A stretch of 31,309 nucleotides of DNA from a virus. The stretch is taken from positions 1 to 31,309 of the IMG/VR virus record IMGVR_UViG_3300009506_000702. One strand, given 5' to 3'. The translations under genes were made by a program, and so were the position numbers. Shown here piece by piece: positions 7,400 through 14,707 of the stretch. The notes beneath the pieces are model-generated. The model searched no databases and was not told the origin of the DNA. It saw only the letters and a program-made list of their open reading frames with translations. Each line of letters starts with the position of its first letter. The first letter of the stretch is position 1.

Positions 7400-8849
7400 T
7401 GCCCAACCCACAGCCCAACAACGATTCCCTTTTGACGCCGAATTCCAAAAGAGCTTGTTGAGGCTACTCACCGAGGATGGCCATTTTGCCCATTCGGTGG
7501 AGAGGTATCTCGAGCCGAGCTATTTTGAGAATGAAGTGCTCAATTGGGCGTGGTCATTCTGCAAGCAATTCCGTGAGCAGTACGGAGCGATCCCGGCTGT
7601 CCAGACCATTCGGCAACAGGTATTCAAGTTGGACGGTCGGCTCCAACCACTCTACCAAGCTGTGCTCGAGCAAGTGGACCAAGCCCCCATCCGTGATGAG
7701 CAATTCATGCGGGACGCTGTGCTCGATTTCGTGAGGCGCAATCTTTTCGTCCAAGGCTTCCATGAGTCACGTCAACTCTACAACTCAGGCAAGGTGGAGG
7801 ATGCGTATGACACCATGATGCAACGGATGGAAAAGATCCATGCGACCATTTGGAAGTCTGAGGACGATGAGTGGGTGTGCAAAAATCTCCCGAGCCGTCA
7901 CGTCCATCGAATGTGTGATGACTACAACTCCAACACCATCACAACCGGCTTTGAATTCTTGGATCACGTGTTGGGTGGTGGGGTGAGCAAGGGGGAGCTT
8001 GCCGCGTGGATTGCCTACGCCAAAATTGGCAAGTCCACCATGCTCGTCAACCATGGTCTCTCGGCGGTCAAACTACAGTTGGCCAAGGTGGCTCATTTCG
8101 TTTTTGAGGGCTCCCGAAAGCAAGTGGTGGACCGCTATGAGGCGGGATTCACGGGCGAGCTTTACCGCACCATTCGTGAGCACGGTCTCTCCTCTGAGGC
8201 GTACCGAAAAGCCTATGAGGAGTATCAGTATTACGGGGACCGTCTCTATGTCCGTGGCTTCACGGATCGATGGGACTACTCGGTGGTGGACATCCACGAT
8301 GCACTCAAGGAATTGAAGCGGCGGCACGGATGGATACCGGACCTCGTGATTGTGGACTACGGTGATCTCCTCACGGGGCGAGACAAGCACTACCAAGGGG
8401 AGACCGAAAAGCAAAAGGCAGCATGGAGAGACCTCAAGAGCTTGGCCAATCGTGGATACGCGGTGTGGTCGGCTGCCCAAGCGAGACGGCCGGAAAAGGG
8501 TGCCGAGGACCGTCCCCATTGGCTCTACTCGAGGGAGATTGCCGATTGCTATGAAAAGGTGCGGGTGTGTGATTTCTTGGGGAGCTTGAACGCCACCAAC
8601 ATCGAAAAATCTCAACGGGTGATGCGACTGTTGGCCGAGCTTTACCGAGATAATGCGGCCAACGTGATGCGAGTGGTGAGGGCGGATTTTGACCGCATGG
8701 TGATCCGTATGGACCCCGAGGTGCGGTCCGAGGTGATGCCCCACGTCCTAAGCTCACCCAAACTCGAGGCCAACGAGAGAGCGGCCGAGGCTGCCCGCGT
8801 GGCTCAGACCCAAGCTCAGCCACAGCAAATGACGGCGCGATTCACATGA
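7389..8849 (+). CDS. DnaB-like replicative DNA helicase
   Basis: 486 residues from a GTG start with GGGAG eight bases upstream. The N-terminal ~160 residues are helical, as in DnaB N-domains. The RecA-type core begins near TTGFEFLDHVLGGGV. It has Walker A AYAKIGKST (Lys ~215; the first position is Ala instead of Gly, allowed by the [AG]x4GK[ST] consensus). Walker B is DLVIVDYGDLL (Asp ~323), followed by VWSAAQARR, the equivalent of the conserved SAQ.nR segment. It would unwind the fork ahead of the PolA-family polymerase and work with the primase gene that overlaps its stop (ATGA at 8846-8849). Confidence 0.88.
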   Translation: MSGNAQPTAQQRFPFDAEFQKSLLRLLTEDGHFAHSVERYLEPSYFENEVLNWAWSFCKQFREQYGAIPAVQTIRQQVFKLDGRLQPLYQAVLEQVDQAPIRDEQFMRDAVLDFVRRNLFVQGFHESRQLYNSGKVEDAYDTMMQRMEKIHATIWKSEDDEWVCKNLPSRHVHRMCDDYNSNTITTGFEFLDHVLGGGVSKGELAAWIAYAKIGKSTMLVNHGLSAVKLQLAKVAHFVFEGSRKQVVDRYEAGFTGELYRTIREHGLSSEAYRKAYEEYQYYGDRLYVRGFTDRWDYSVVDIHDALKELKRRHGWIPDLVIVDYGDLLTGRDKHYQGETEKQKAAWRDLKSLANRGYAVWSAAQARRPEKGAEDRPHWLYSREIADCYEKVRVCDFLGSLNATNIEKSQRVMRLLAELYRDNAANVMRVVRADFDRMVIRMDPEVRSEVMPHVLSSPKLEANERAAEAARVAQTQAQPQQMTARFT

Positions 8850-9862
8850 TCGAGTTGGCCATAGAGCGGTTTGATCTCCTCTCCTACGTGAGAGACCTCG
8901 GAGCCAACGAGGAGCAATTTGGGGAGTGGGTGCTCACGTGTCCAACGTGCGGCAAAGAAAAGCTCGTGGTCAATGTGCGCAAGAAAACGTGGCATTGTTG
9001 GGTCTGCCAAAAGCTCGTCACGGTACAGACCGCGAATGGACCTAAGCTCAAAGCTGAGAGTGGCGGTGGTGGTCTGTTGGACCTGCTACAACTACTCGAG
9101 AATTGTGACCGCAAGAGGGCCGTGTCTTTGTTGTTTGCCGGGGCTCTTTTCACGGCCAAAGAGCTAGACCAAATCACCCACTCAGATTTCTACGGAGACC
9201 TTTTCGGACCGAGCTTGAGCGCTCCCACGATAGGGCTCCCACCAAATGCTCGAGCAATTGATGGGTGGCTCCCGTACCTCAGTGAGCGCAACATCTCGTG
9301 GCAAGACGTGCAATCGTTTCGTCTCTTTTGGTGTGACCAAGGGAGGTTTGCCAATCGGTTGGTGTTTCCGGTTTTCGAGGATGGCCGATTGGTCTACTGG
9401 CAAGCTCGAGCAATGTGGAAGCTCGGACCCAACGAGAAAAAGGTGCTCAATCCTCGAGCCCATGACGGGGCAGCAACATCGGGAGAGGTGTTGCTCAACC
9501 TGGACGTGGCCAGGCAATTCCCTCGAGTGTGCATCACAGAGGGACCGATTGATTGCGTGCATACCGGATACGATGCCGTGGCAACATTCGGAAAGAAAAT
9601 CTCTCCCGTGCAAATTGCCAAGCTCATTCATGCGGGCGTGAAATCTGTGGACCTAATGTGGGATGGTCCATCTCCTCGTGAGCCACAGGGAGCTTGGCCA
9701 GACATGGTGAACGCGGCGCAAATGTTGGCCCCGTTCTTTGACGTGAGGTTGATCAAACTGCCCCATGGTGATCCGGGAGATTGGGACAGAGAGCGGCTTT
9801 GGGAGTTTCGTCAACGATGCTTCCAACCGTTTGGTCGGACCTCTGTGCTAGCGAGTGTGTGA
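8846..9862 (+). CDS. DnaG-like primase (zinc finger plus Toprim)
   Basis: 338 residues. A CHC2-type zinc ribbon uses C32, C35, C51 and C54 (CPTCG ... WHCWVC). The central region ends in a Toprim-like core with CITEGPIDCV (catalytic Glu ~232) and DLMWDGPSP (Asp ~273). It is shorter than bacterial DnaG (~580) and lacks the C-terminal helicase-binding domain, as in many phage primases. It would make RNA primers for lagging-strand synthesis. It is translationally coupled to the helicase gene. Confidence 0.83.
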   Translation: MIELAIERFDLLSYVRDLGANEEQFGEWVLTCPTCGKEKLVVNVRKKTWHCWVCQKLVTVQTANGPKLKAESGGGGLLDLLQLLENCDRKRAVSLLFAGALFTAKELDQITHSDFYGDLFGPSLSAPTIGLPPNARAIDGWLPYLSERNISWQDVQSFRLFWCDQGRFANRLVFPVFEDGRLVYWQARAMWKLGPNEKKVLNPRAHDGAATSGEVLLNLDVARQFPRVCITEGPIDCVHTGYDAVATFGKKISPVQIAKLIHAGVKSVDLMWDGPSPREPQGAWPDMVNAAQMLAPFFDVRLIKLPHGDPGDWDRERLWEFRQRCFQPFGRTSVLASV

Positions 9863-9863
9863 C

Positions 9864-10094
9864 ATGAGCAAAAGACGAATGACGATCATTTTTCCGTTGG
9901 GGTTGGCGTTGAAGTTGGATGAGGTGTCCAAGAAAATTCTCGGCGTGCCTCGCAATGCCTTTGTGTGCATGGCCGTGGCCTACATGATTGTGAAAGTGTC
10001 CCCCATCTTGGATTCTCGGAAGCGAAATCAGATGTTGAAAAAAATCCAAGAGACGTTTGATGAGGCCATGGAGGAGGCGCGAAAGTCCGCATGA
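9864..10094 (+). CDS. Ribbon-helix-helix-like small protein
   Basis: 76 residues from the ATG one base after the primase stop. The sequence MTIIFPLGLALKLDEVSKK, then LGVPRNAFVCMAVAYMI, fits a short beta strand followed by two helices, as in CopG/Arc-type regulators. The C-terminus is a charged helix. It is the last gene before a regulatory-looking 170-base gap and the sigma-like gene, so it might act there as a repressor; this is inference. Confidence 0.55.
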   Translation: MSKRRMTIIFPLGLALKLDEVSKKILGVPRNAFVCMAVAYMIVKVSPILDSRKRNQMLKKIQETFDEAMEEARKSA

Positions 10095-10134
10095 AAGCTG
10101 GACGAGCGGATTTTTAGAAAACGAGCGACAAAAA

Positions 10135-10177
10135 TTGACGAAAACATTTGACAAAATACAGCAAAAAGCTGTAAAAG
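10135..10177 (+). promoter_or_regulatory. Possible sigma70-type promoter region upstream of sigma-like gene
   Basis: Two -35-like elements, TTGACG (10135-10140) and TTGACA (10148-10153), lie in an A-rich stretch. The second is 18 bases from TAAAAG (10172-10177). ACAGC-AAAAA-GCTGT (10158-10172) forms a small dyad in the spacer that could be an operator. The -10 elements are weak. Confidence 0.4.
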
Positions 10178-10199
10178 GGCGGTCTTTTTTAATGAAACC

Positions 10200-10249
10200 G
10201 GGGGTTTACGAGCCCCCCACAATGCGAAAACCGGGTGACCACCCGGTTT
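10200..10249 (+). promoter_or_regulatory. Two consecutive hairpins in the leader of the sigma-like gene
   Basis: Hairpin 1: GGGGGTT/AGCCCCC (10200-10206, 10211-10217) with loop TACG. Hairpin 2: AAACCGGGT/ACCCGGTTT (10228-10236, 10241-10249), nine perfect pairs with loop GACC. Hairpin 2 ends two bases before the Shine-Dalgarno GAAGGGA. Neither is followed by a T run, so control of translation or message stability is likelier than termination. Confidence 0.6.
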
Positions 10250-10264
10250 CGGAAGGGAAAAGCG

Positions 10265-10804
10265 ATGAACGCGAAAGGGATGCAATCCACAATAGACGAG
10301 TATGACCAAGCCGCAAAGGCGATTTCCAAACATCTCGGTCACATGATTCGAGGAGACGTTGATGAGCAAGGGCGCTCCCGAGATGACTACCACCAAGACC
10401 TGAGACTCCACGCGATTGAGACGGCCGAGCGTTTCCAAAACACCAAAGGCTTTTGCTTGCCGGCCGAGCGTCGGTACGTCCACAAGAGTCTTTGGAATCT
10501 CGCACGAGATTGGCAACGCACCAACAACAAGGCGCGGTCTATCCGATACAGTGTCCCGATTGATGAGATGAGAGAGGAGCGTACCGAGCAATGGTATGAC
10601 CCTCACGATCAACTCAGCGCAATCCATGACATCAACCGACTGAAAGAAAAGCTCCCAAGCAACACGTGGGAATTGCTGTGCCGCGTGGCCGAGTGTGGAA
10701 GCGCTCGAGCGGCGTTTGATCCCGCACGAGACGGCAACATAAGCACGCATCGGTTGCGCGTGGCGACGGCCGTGACTCAGGCCAAAAAAATCCTGAGAAC
10801 GTGA
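10265..10804 (+). CDS. Sigma factor-like protein (ECF-like)
   Basis: 179 residues from the ATG after GGAAGGGAAAAGCG. Residues ~40-100 contain ERRYVHKSLWNLARDW, resembling sigma-70 region 2, followed by a basic stretch and SVPIDEM. The C-terminal ~55 residues (LKEKLPSNTWELLCRVAECG, then STHRLRVATAVTQAKKIL) fit a region-4 helix-turn-helix. Two such domains in ~180 residues is the ECF sigma layout. It could direct RNA polymerase to the bipartite motif present five times here; one copy (10804-10833) starts at its own stop codon. Similarity is by pattern only, and a different HTH protein is possible. Confidence 0.5.
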   Translation: MNAKGMQSTIDEYDQAAKAISKHLGHMIRGDVDEQGRSRDDYHQDLRLHAIETAERFQNTKGFCLPAERRYVHKSLWNLARDWQRTNNKARSIRYSVPIDEMREERTEQWYDPHDQLSAIHDINRLKEKLPSNTWELLCRVAECGSARAAFDPARDGNISTHRLRVATAVTQAKKILRT

Positions 10805-10833
10805 TGGCCAAAATGGTGGCGTCCAACGTTAAA
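10804..10833 (+). promoter_or_regulatory. Bipartite promoter-like motif, site 3
   Basis: ATGGCCA (10804-10810), 16 bases, CGTTAAA (10827-10833). One mismatch in the first half-site. It lies directly behind the sigma-like gene and ~50 bases before the gene at 10883. Confidence 0.7.
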
Positions 10834-10857
10834 ACCTGGAAAGGGAGAGCGATCCCC

Positions 10858-10899
10858 ATGGGCGTTTACCGTGGAGCTATGAATGGGTGCGATTTATGA
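10858..10899 (+). CDS. Possible 13-codon leader peptide
   Basis: ATG five bases after the ribosome binding motif GGAGAGCGA (10844-10852) opens a 13-residue frame, MGVYRGAMNGCDL, ending in TGA inside the start of the next gene. In seven other places this exact motif is followed at once by a real start, so ribosomes probably initiate here. It could couple or tune translation of the gene at 10883. Confidence 0.35.
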   Translation: MGVYRGAMNGCDL

Positions 10900-11833
10900 A
10901 AATGGAACGTGGGTGATTGAGGGCAATTTGCCCCTCGGTATCACTACGGGCCAAACGGACAGCGGGTTGGTTTTCTACTCGGCTGAGGGAGAGAGCCAAC
11001 CCGAGTGTTTTGGAATGTGGTGGGAGAAGTACGGCCCACCCGAGGAAACGGCCGAGTGCCGGTCATGCGTATTCACCGATCTGTGTCTCGAGAAAATGGC
11101 CAAGGCTCGATTGCCCGAGGCTCGAGCCCGCGTGAACAAGCTCAACCCCTCGTTGGAGGAGTTGTCCAAAGCGTTGGACGTGAATGACCAAGCGGTGTTG
11201 GCTATCGTGGCGCATGCTCGAGGTGATTTGCCGGCTACTCCACCCAAGAAAAAGAGAGCCCCGGTCACCGATGAGACGGTGACGGCTGTGGCTTTGGGTG
11301 AGGAGCCCGCTACGTCGGACGGTGGTGAAAGGGGAAAACCGCGGGACCCTTCCCATGCCCCGTCTGCCAAGAGTGCGGTGGATGGGGCACGTCGAAAAAA
11401 GGCTCCGAGTGCCAGGCGTGCGAAGCAACCGGACGTACCGCGCAAAAAGACGTGGACGTGGGGGACACACACATTCACCAAGCGATTTCTGAGGGAGAGG
11501 CGGCAAAACAATCTGATAGGGGCGATCCCAATTGGGACGGTGCTCGAGACCAAGTACAAGAAAACGCCGTATCAATGCACGTGCCTCAACAACGGATGGC
11601 AGTACCAGGGGGAGAGGTTTCCAACCCTGCAAGCGGTGACCGAGGCGATAGTTGGCAAGGTGGAGCGGCCCAAGTCTCCCAAGTCGGGCAACCGGGCACA
11701 GGGGACGCGCAAGCTGTGCAACTATTCAGCGGCCAAGTTTTGGAAGCTCCACAAGACGGTGCCCGAAATTCTCAAGAGTGGGTGCTTGCCCGGATCGCGT
11801 ACAGCGGACACACGACTGAGCAAAACGGGGTGA
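10883..11833 (+). CDS. Protein with cysteine cluster and RAMA/DUF2924-like domain
   Basis: 316 residues; GGAG lies six bases before the ATG. Residues ~40-70 hold a cysteine cluster C-X16-C-X2-C-X5-C starting CFG (ending CRSCVFTDLC). A disordered, K/P/S-rich linker spans ~120-190. The C-terminal part has IPIGTVLETKYKKTPY, then NNGWQYQGERFPTLQAV and AAKFWKL. This matches the spacing of RAMA/DUF2924-type domains (G..L......g..y.G..f.sl..A...itg....fW), which are found with restriction-modification and phage proteins and are thought to bind DNA. The final ~20 residues overlap another coding frame, and the true end may differ. Confidence 0.6.
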   Translation: MGAIYENGTWVIEGNLPLGITTGQTDSGLVFYSAEGESQPECFGMWWEKYGPPEETAECRSCVFTDLCLEKMAKARLPEARARVNKLNPSLEELSKALDVNDQAVLAIVAHARGDLPATPPKKKRAPVTDETVTAVALGEEPATSDGGERGKPRDPSHAPSAKSAVDGARRKKAPSARRAKQPDVPRKKTWTWGTHTFTKRFLRERRQNNLIGAIPIGTVLETKYKKTPYQCTCLNNGWQYQGERFPTLQAVTEAIVGKVERPKSPKSGNRAQGTRKLCNYSAAKFWKLHKTVPEILKSGCLPGSRTADTRLSKTG

Positions 11834-11913
11834 GGCTCTATTGGTCAAATGCCATGCAACGTTGGTTGACGTGGGAACAAGCGTGGGAGGCTGCTAATGG
11901 CCGTCCAGCTTAG
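11782..11913 (+). CDS. Small overlapping ORF, ~43 aa, or frameshifted end of preceding gene
   Basis: In the -1 frame relative to the preceding gene, a GTG at 11782 opens a protein-like frame rich in Trp (RLYWSNAMQRWLTWEQAW) running into the polymerase start. The stretch after 11833 has no other + strand gene, and its codon use resembles the neighbours. Either this is a separate small gene with a weak binding site, or the upstream protein shifts -1 on GGGG just before its TGA (ACG GGG TGA). Both are unproven. Confidence 0.4.
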   Translation: MLARIAYSGHTTEQNGVRLYWSNAMQRWLTWEQAWEAANGRPA

Positions 11914-13861
11914 GGCGTTTTATCCCGAGTACGATACCGACCCCCGCAAGCAAATCATCACGACCGCGGACAGGTTTGAAAAGCTCGTTCGATTCATTGC
12001 GAGCCGAGACAAATTCGTTTTCGACTATGAGACATCCGGAACGGCATGGTTCAAACATGCCGAGGCGGTTGGCATCGGTTTGGGTGCGTGGGATGACAAC
12101 GGGACTCTGTGGTCAGCTTACGTCCCATTCCGACATCGGAGCGGGGAGCAACAGTTGGACATCGGGGTCATTGGCCCGGCTATCCGCATGCTCCTCGCTT
12201 CCCCCAACGTGATGAAAATTTGCCACAACATCAAATTCGAGGATCATTTTTCGCGCAAAGAGGGATGGACGCTGGCCGGACCTCGGTATGACACCATGGT
12301 TGCGGCGCGTCTCTACAATGACAATGAGGCTTTGAAGCTCGAGCACAGGGCCGAGGTGGACCTTGGTATTGAGGGCGCCAAGAAATGGGAGCAAACGCTC
12401 AATCAAGAGGTGCGCCAATTGGCTCGAGCCAACAAGATGGGGGTGAAGCTCTACAAGTATCTCCATGGCTACTCTGAGGTGAACGTGGGGCTCTGTGGCG
12501 TCTACGGATGCACGGATGTTTTGCACACGGGATGGCTCCACGAGAAATACGAAAAGTGGGGAGTCTCGAAACACTACCCAAGGATTTGGCCCACCGAGAT
12601 GGAATTGACTCGGGTGCTCTGCGACATGGAGCAAACCGGTATGCCGGTGGATACCGAATACCTCAACCAACTACGTGGGCAAGTTCAAGACGCCAAGGCC
12701 AGGCTCGAGGCTGAGCTAAGTCGGCAATTGGGGGGCCACGTTTTCAATCCGGGCTCGGACGATGAGGTGAGAGAGCTTTTGAAGTGGATGGGGCTCCCTC
12801 TCGAGAAACGGACCAAAGGCAATCAATTGTCTGTGGACAAAGAGGTCTTGGACCAATTCTCGGATCACAACGTTGTGGTCAAGCTCCTCTTGGATTGGCG
12901 TGAAGCGGACAAAATCGACACGACCTATACCGCGTCCATTCTCAATCTCTTGGATGCCAACAACGTGGTCCACGGAAATCTCAAGCAAGTAGGGACCAAC
13001 ACGGGCCGGCTCTCATGCGAGGAGCCCAACTACCAAAACATGCCGTCCGAGAATGATGACCGGGCCATTCGTCACAGCGGCAAAAAAGTCAAAGAGGGTG
13101 GAGTGGACCCGTGGAGCATCCGGAGAGGGTATCCCGTCCGTGGTGTGGATTGGGTGCGTCTCTTTTTGGACTACTCTCAAATTGAGCTACGGGTGCTCGG
13201 CCACTACAGCAAAGACCCCATCATGGTGGGCGCTTTCATCAATGGTGAGGACATCCATGATCGTACCGCCAAAGAGGTGGGCGCAATTCTCCAACGTGAG
13301 TGTCCGAGGCGTGTGGCCAAGGTGGTCAATTTCGGGCTGTCCTATTGCATGAGTGAGATTGGTCTCCACCGACAAGCCAAGGTGCCGTTGGATGAGGCTG
13401 AGCATTTCCTTGCCGCGTTTTTTCAACGGTACAGGGGCGTGGAGCGTTTCAGGCTCGAGCTTTGGGCGCAAGCAAGGCGTGACGGCTGCCAATGGAACAA
13501 TCTTTTTGGCCGGACACGTAGGCTCCCGGATTTGAGGAGCGAGACGTTTTGGAGAAAGAAACGAGCCGAGCGCCAAATGGTGGCGAGCGCAATCCAGGGG
13601 ACCGCGGCCGAGCTTACCAAAGAGAGCTTGGTGCGGATTGACCGTTGGTTGAGGGACGAGAAAATTCCAGGTTTCTTGGTCAACACGGTCCACGATGAAA
13701 TCCAAATTGACGTACCTCGAGAGTATGCTCCCGTGGTCGCAAAGGCGTCCAAGGCGTTGATGGAAGCGTACCCCGAGTTTGACCCGATCCCGATCATCAC
13801 GGATTGCGAAATCTCGGAAACGAATTGGGCCGAAAAGCACGGCTACAAGGTGGCGGCATGA
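11897..13861 (+). CDS. Family A DNA polymerase with 3'-5' exonuclease
   Basis: 654 residues. Exonuclease motifs: Exo I FDYETSG (D43, E45), Exo II CHNIKFEDHF (~109-118), Exo III YGCTDVLHT (Y203, D207). Polymerase motifs: A LFLDYSQIELR (D425), B (O helix) RRVAKVVNFGLSYCM (K475, F479, Y483), C NTVHDEIQID (H599-D600-E601). There is no 5'-3' exonuclease domain. This is the phage replicative polymerase. The usual Gly after the O-helix Tyr is Cys (C484), and Phe at F479 (E. coli F762) predicts discrimination against dideoxynucleotides. SD is GGGAGG seven bases upstream; the stop overlaps the next start. Confidence 0.95.
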   Translation: MAVQLRAFYPEYDTDPRKQIITTADRFEKLVRFIASRDKFVFDYETSGTAWFKHAEAVGIGLGAWDDNGTLWSAYVPFRHRSGEQQLDIGVIGPAIRMLLASPNVMKICHNIKFEDHFSRKEGWTLAGPRYDTMVAARLYNDNEALKLEHRAEVDLGIEGAKKWEQTLNQEVRQLARANKMGVKLYKYLHGYSEVNVGLCGVYGCTDVLHTGWLHEKYEKWGVSKHYPRIWPTEMELTRVLCDMEQTGMPVDTEYLNQLRGQVQDAKARLEAELSRQLGGHVFNPGSDDEVRELLKWMGLPLEKRTKGNQLSVDKEVLDQFSDHNVVVKLLLDWREADKIDTTYTASILNLLDANNVVHGNLKQVGTNTGRLSCEEPNYQNMPSENDDRAIRHSGKKVKEGGVDPWSIRRGYPVRGVDWVRLFLDYSQIELRVLGHYSKDPIMVGAFINGEDIHDRTAKEVGAILQRECPRRVAKVVNFGLSYCMSEIGLHRQAKVPLDEAEHFLAAFFQRYRGVERFRLELWAQARRDGCQWNNLFGRTRRLPDLRSETFWRKKRAERQMVASAIQGTAAELTKESLVRIDRWLRDEKIPGFLVNTVHDEIQIDVPREYAPVVAKASKALMEAYPEFDPIPIITDCEISETNWAEKHGYKVAA

Positions 13862-14121
13862 GGAGTCCTGTTTTCAAAAACGAGGCTCAACGGGCATTGG
13901 AGGCGGCAAAGATTGCCGTCCAAAAACCTGGAAGGCCAAACCGGAGACAAAAAGCTGTACCGACTACCAAAGAGGCGGCCGATCATTTCAACGTCTCGGA
14001 GAGAAGCGTGCGGCGTGCGAGGCGTCTTTTGGAGTCCGGGAGCGCGGCATTGGTCCGGTCTATTGAGCGTGGAAAGGTGTCTTTGCTTGCGGCCGAAAAA
14101 GAAATGCGGGGAGCGACATGA
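13858..14121 (+). CDS. HTH DNA-binding protein (ParB-like HTH region)
   Basis: 87 residues from the ATG overlapping the polymerase stop. A basic N-terminus (KPGRPNRRQK, AT-hook-like GRP) is followed by TKEAADHFNVSERSVRRARR, a clear helix-turn-helix. Then LVRSIERGKVSLLAAEKE resembles the segment after the HTH in ParB-like and phage regulator proteins. Likely a sequence-specific DNA binder in replication or transcription control. The next gene overlaps by 4 bases. Confidence 0.7.
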   Translation: MRSPVFKNEAQRALEAAKIAVQKPGRPNRRQKAVPTTKEAADHFNVSERSVRRARRLLESGSAALVRSIERGKVSLLAAEKEMRGAT

Positions 14122-14639
14122 GTAGCTACACGATCCTTGATCAATACATCCACCGAGTCCAAAACATCCCCTCGTGGAATATCCACTCAATCTCGGATGA
14201 CGGCATGCACGCCAATCCGTGGTTTGAGGTGACGTGTGACCAAGCGGTCCGGGACCTCGTGTTGGACGAGATGCGACTCCACGAGCAAGTCTCTACGGTG
14301 ACCGGGGAGATTCAAAAGTGGGGCCGGCTTTCCGCGTTGGCCAGGCGAGCTTGGGAAGTGGAGGAGCGTGCCTACCGCACGTGGCGGTCCGCGTACATGC
14401 TCCAAAAGATGGACCCCGAGGAGAAAACGAAAGGTTGGAAGCGGCCAACCAAAGAACAGTTGGAGGCCATGTACCGCATGGAGCCGGCCTACCACCAACT
14501 ACAGGCTCGAATCGAGAGAGCCGAGGAGGCGTTTCATGCGACTGAGGTGATGCTCGAGGCGATGCGAGCGAAAAAGGACATGCTATTGAAATTTGCGTAC
14601 AGACGCCGGGACGATGGGCTCCCTCAATTGTCAGTTTGA
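14118..14639 (+). CDS. Helical protein next to SSB, possibly a recombination or replication accessory
   Basis: 173 residues. The C-terminal two thirds are strongly helical, with MYRMEPAYHQLQARIERAEE then MLEAMRAKKDMLLKFAY, a coiled-coil layout I associate with a common phage family encoded beside ssDNA-binding proteins. No catalytic motif. Its gene is coupled to the HTH gene and is followed two bases later by a promoter-like site that begins a new unit with the SSB. A role in loading or modulating recombination proteins is inference from position. Confidence 0.55.
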   Translation: MSSYTILDQYIHRVQNIPSWNIHSISDDGMHANPWFEVTCDQAVRDLVLDEMRLHEQVSTVTGEIQKWGRLSALARRAWEVEERAYRTWRSAYMLQKMDPEEKTKGWKRPTKEQLEAMYRMEPAYHQLQARIERAEEAFHATEVMLEAMRAKKDMLLKFAYRRRDDGLPQLSV

Positions 14640-14640
14640 G

Positions 14641-14670
14641 TTGGCCACAATGACCCGGTGAAACGTTAAA
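14641..14670 (+). promoter_or_regulatory. Bipartite promoter-like motif, site 4
   Basis: TTGGCCA (14641-14647), 16 bases, CGTTAAA (14664-14670). It lies in the 68-base gap before the ssDNA-binding protein gene and would drive the SSB-RecA-SbcCD-RuvC block. Confidence 0.78.
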
Positions 14671-14707
14671 CCCTTTGAGGCGATTGCCGAAAAAGAGGAG
14701 AGTGACC

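Noticed and set aside
10057-10305. 82-codon + frame crossing the 10095-10264 gap
   Set aside because: It runs through both hairpins and the ribosome binding site, has no Shine-Dalgarno sequence, and its sequence is not protein-like.
11452-11781. Upstream part of the 153-codon frame ending at 11913
   Set aside because: It shadows the RAMA-like domain in the other frame; only the part after ~11782 looks coding.
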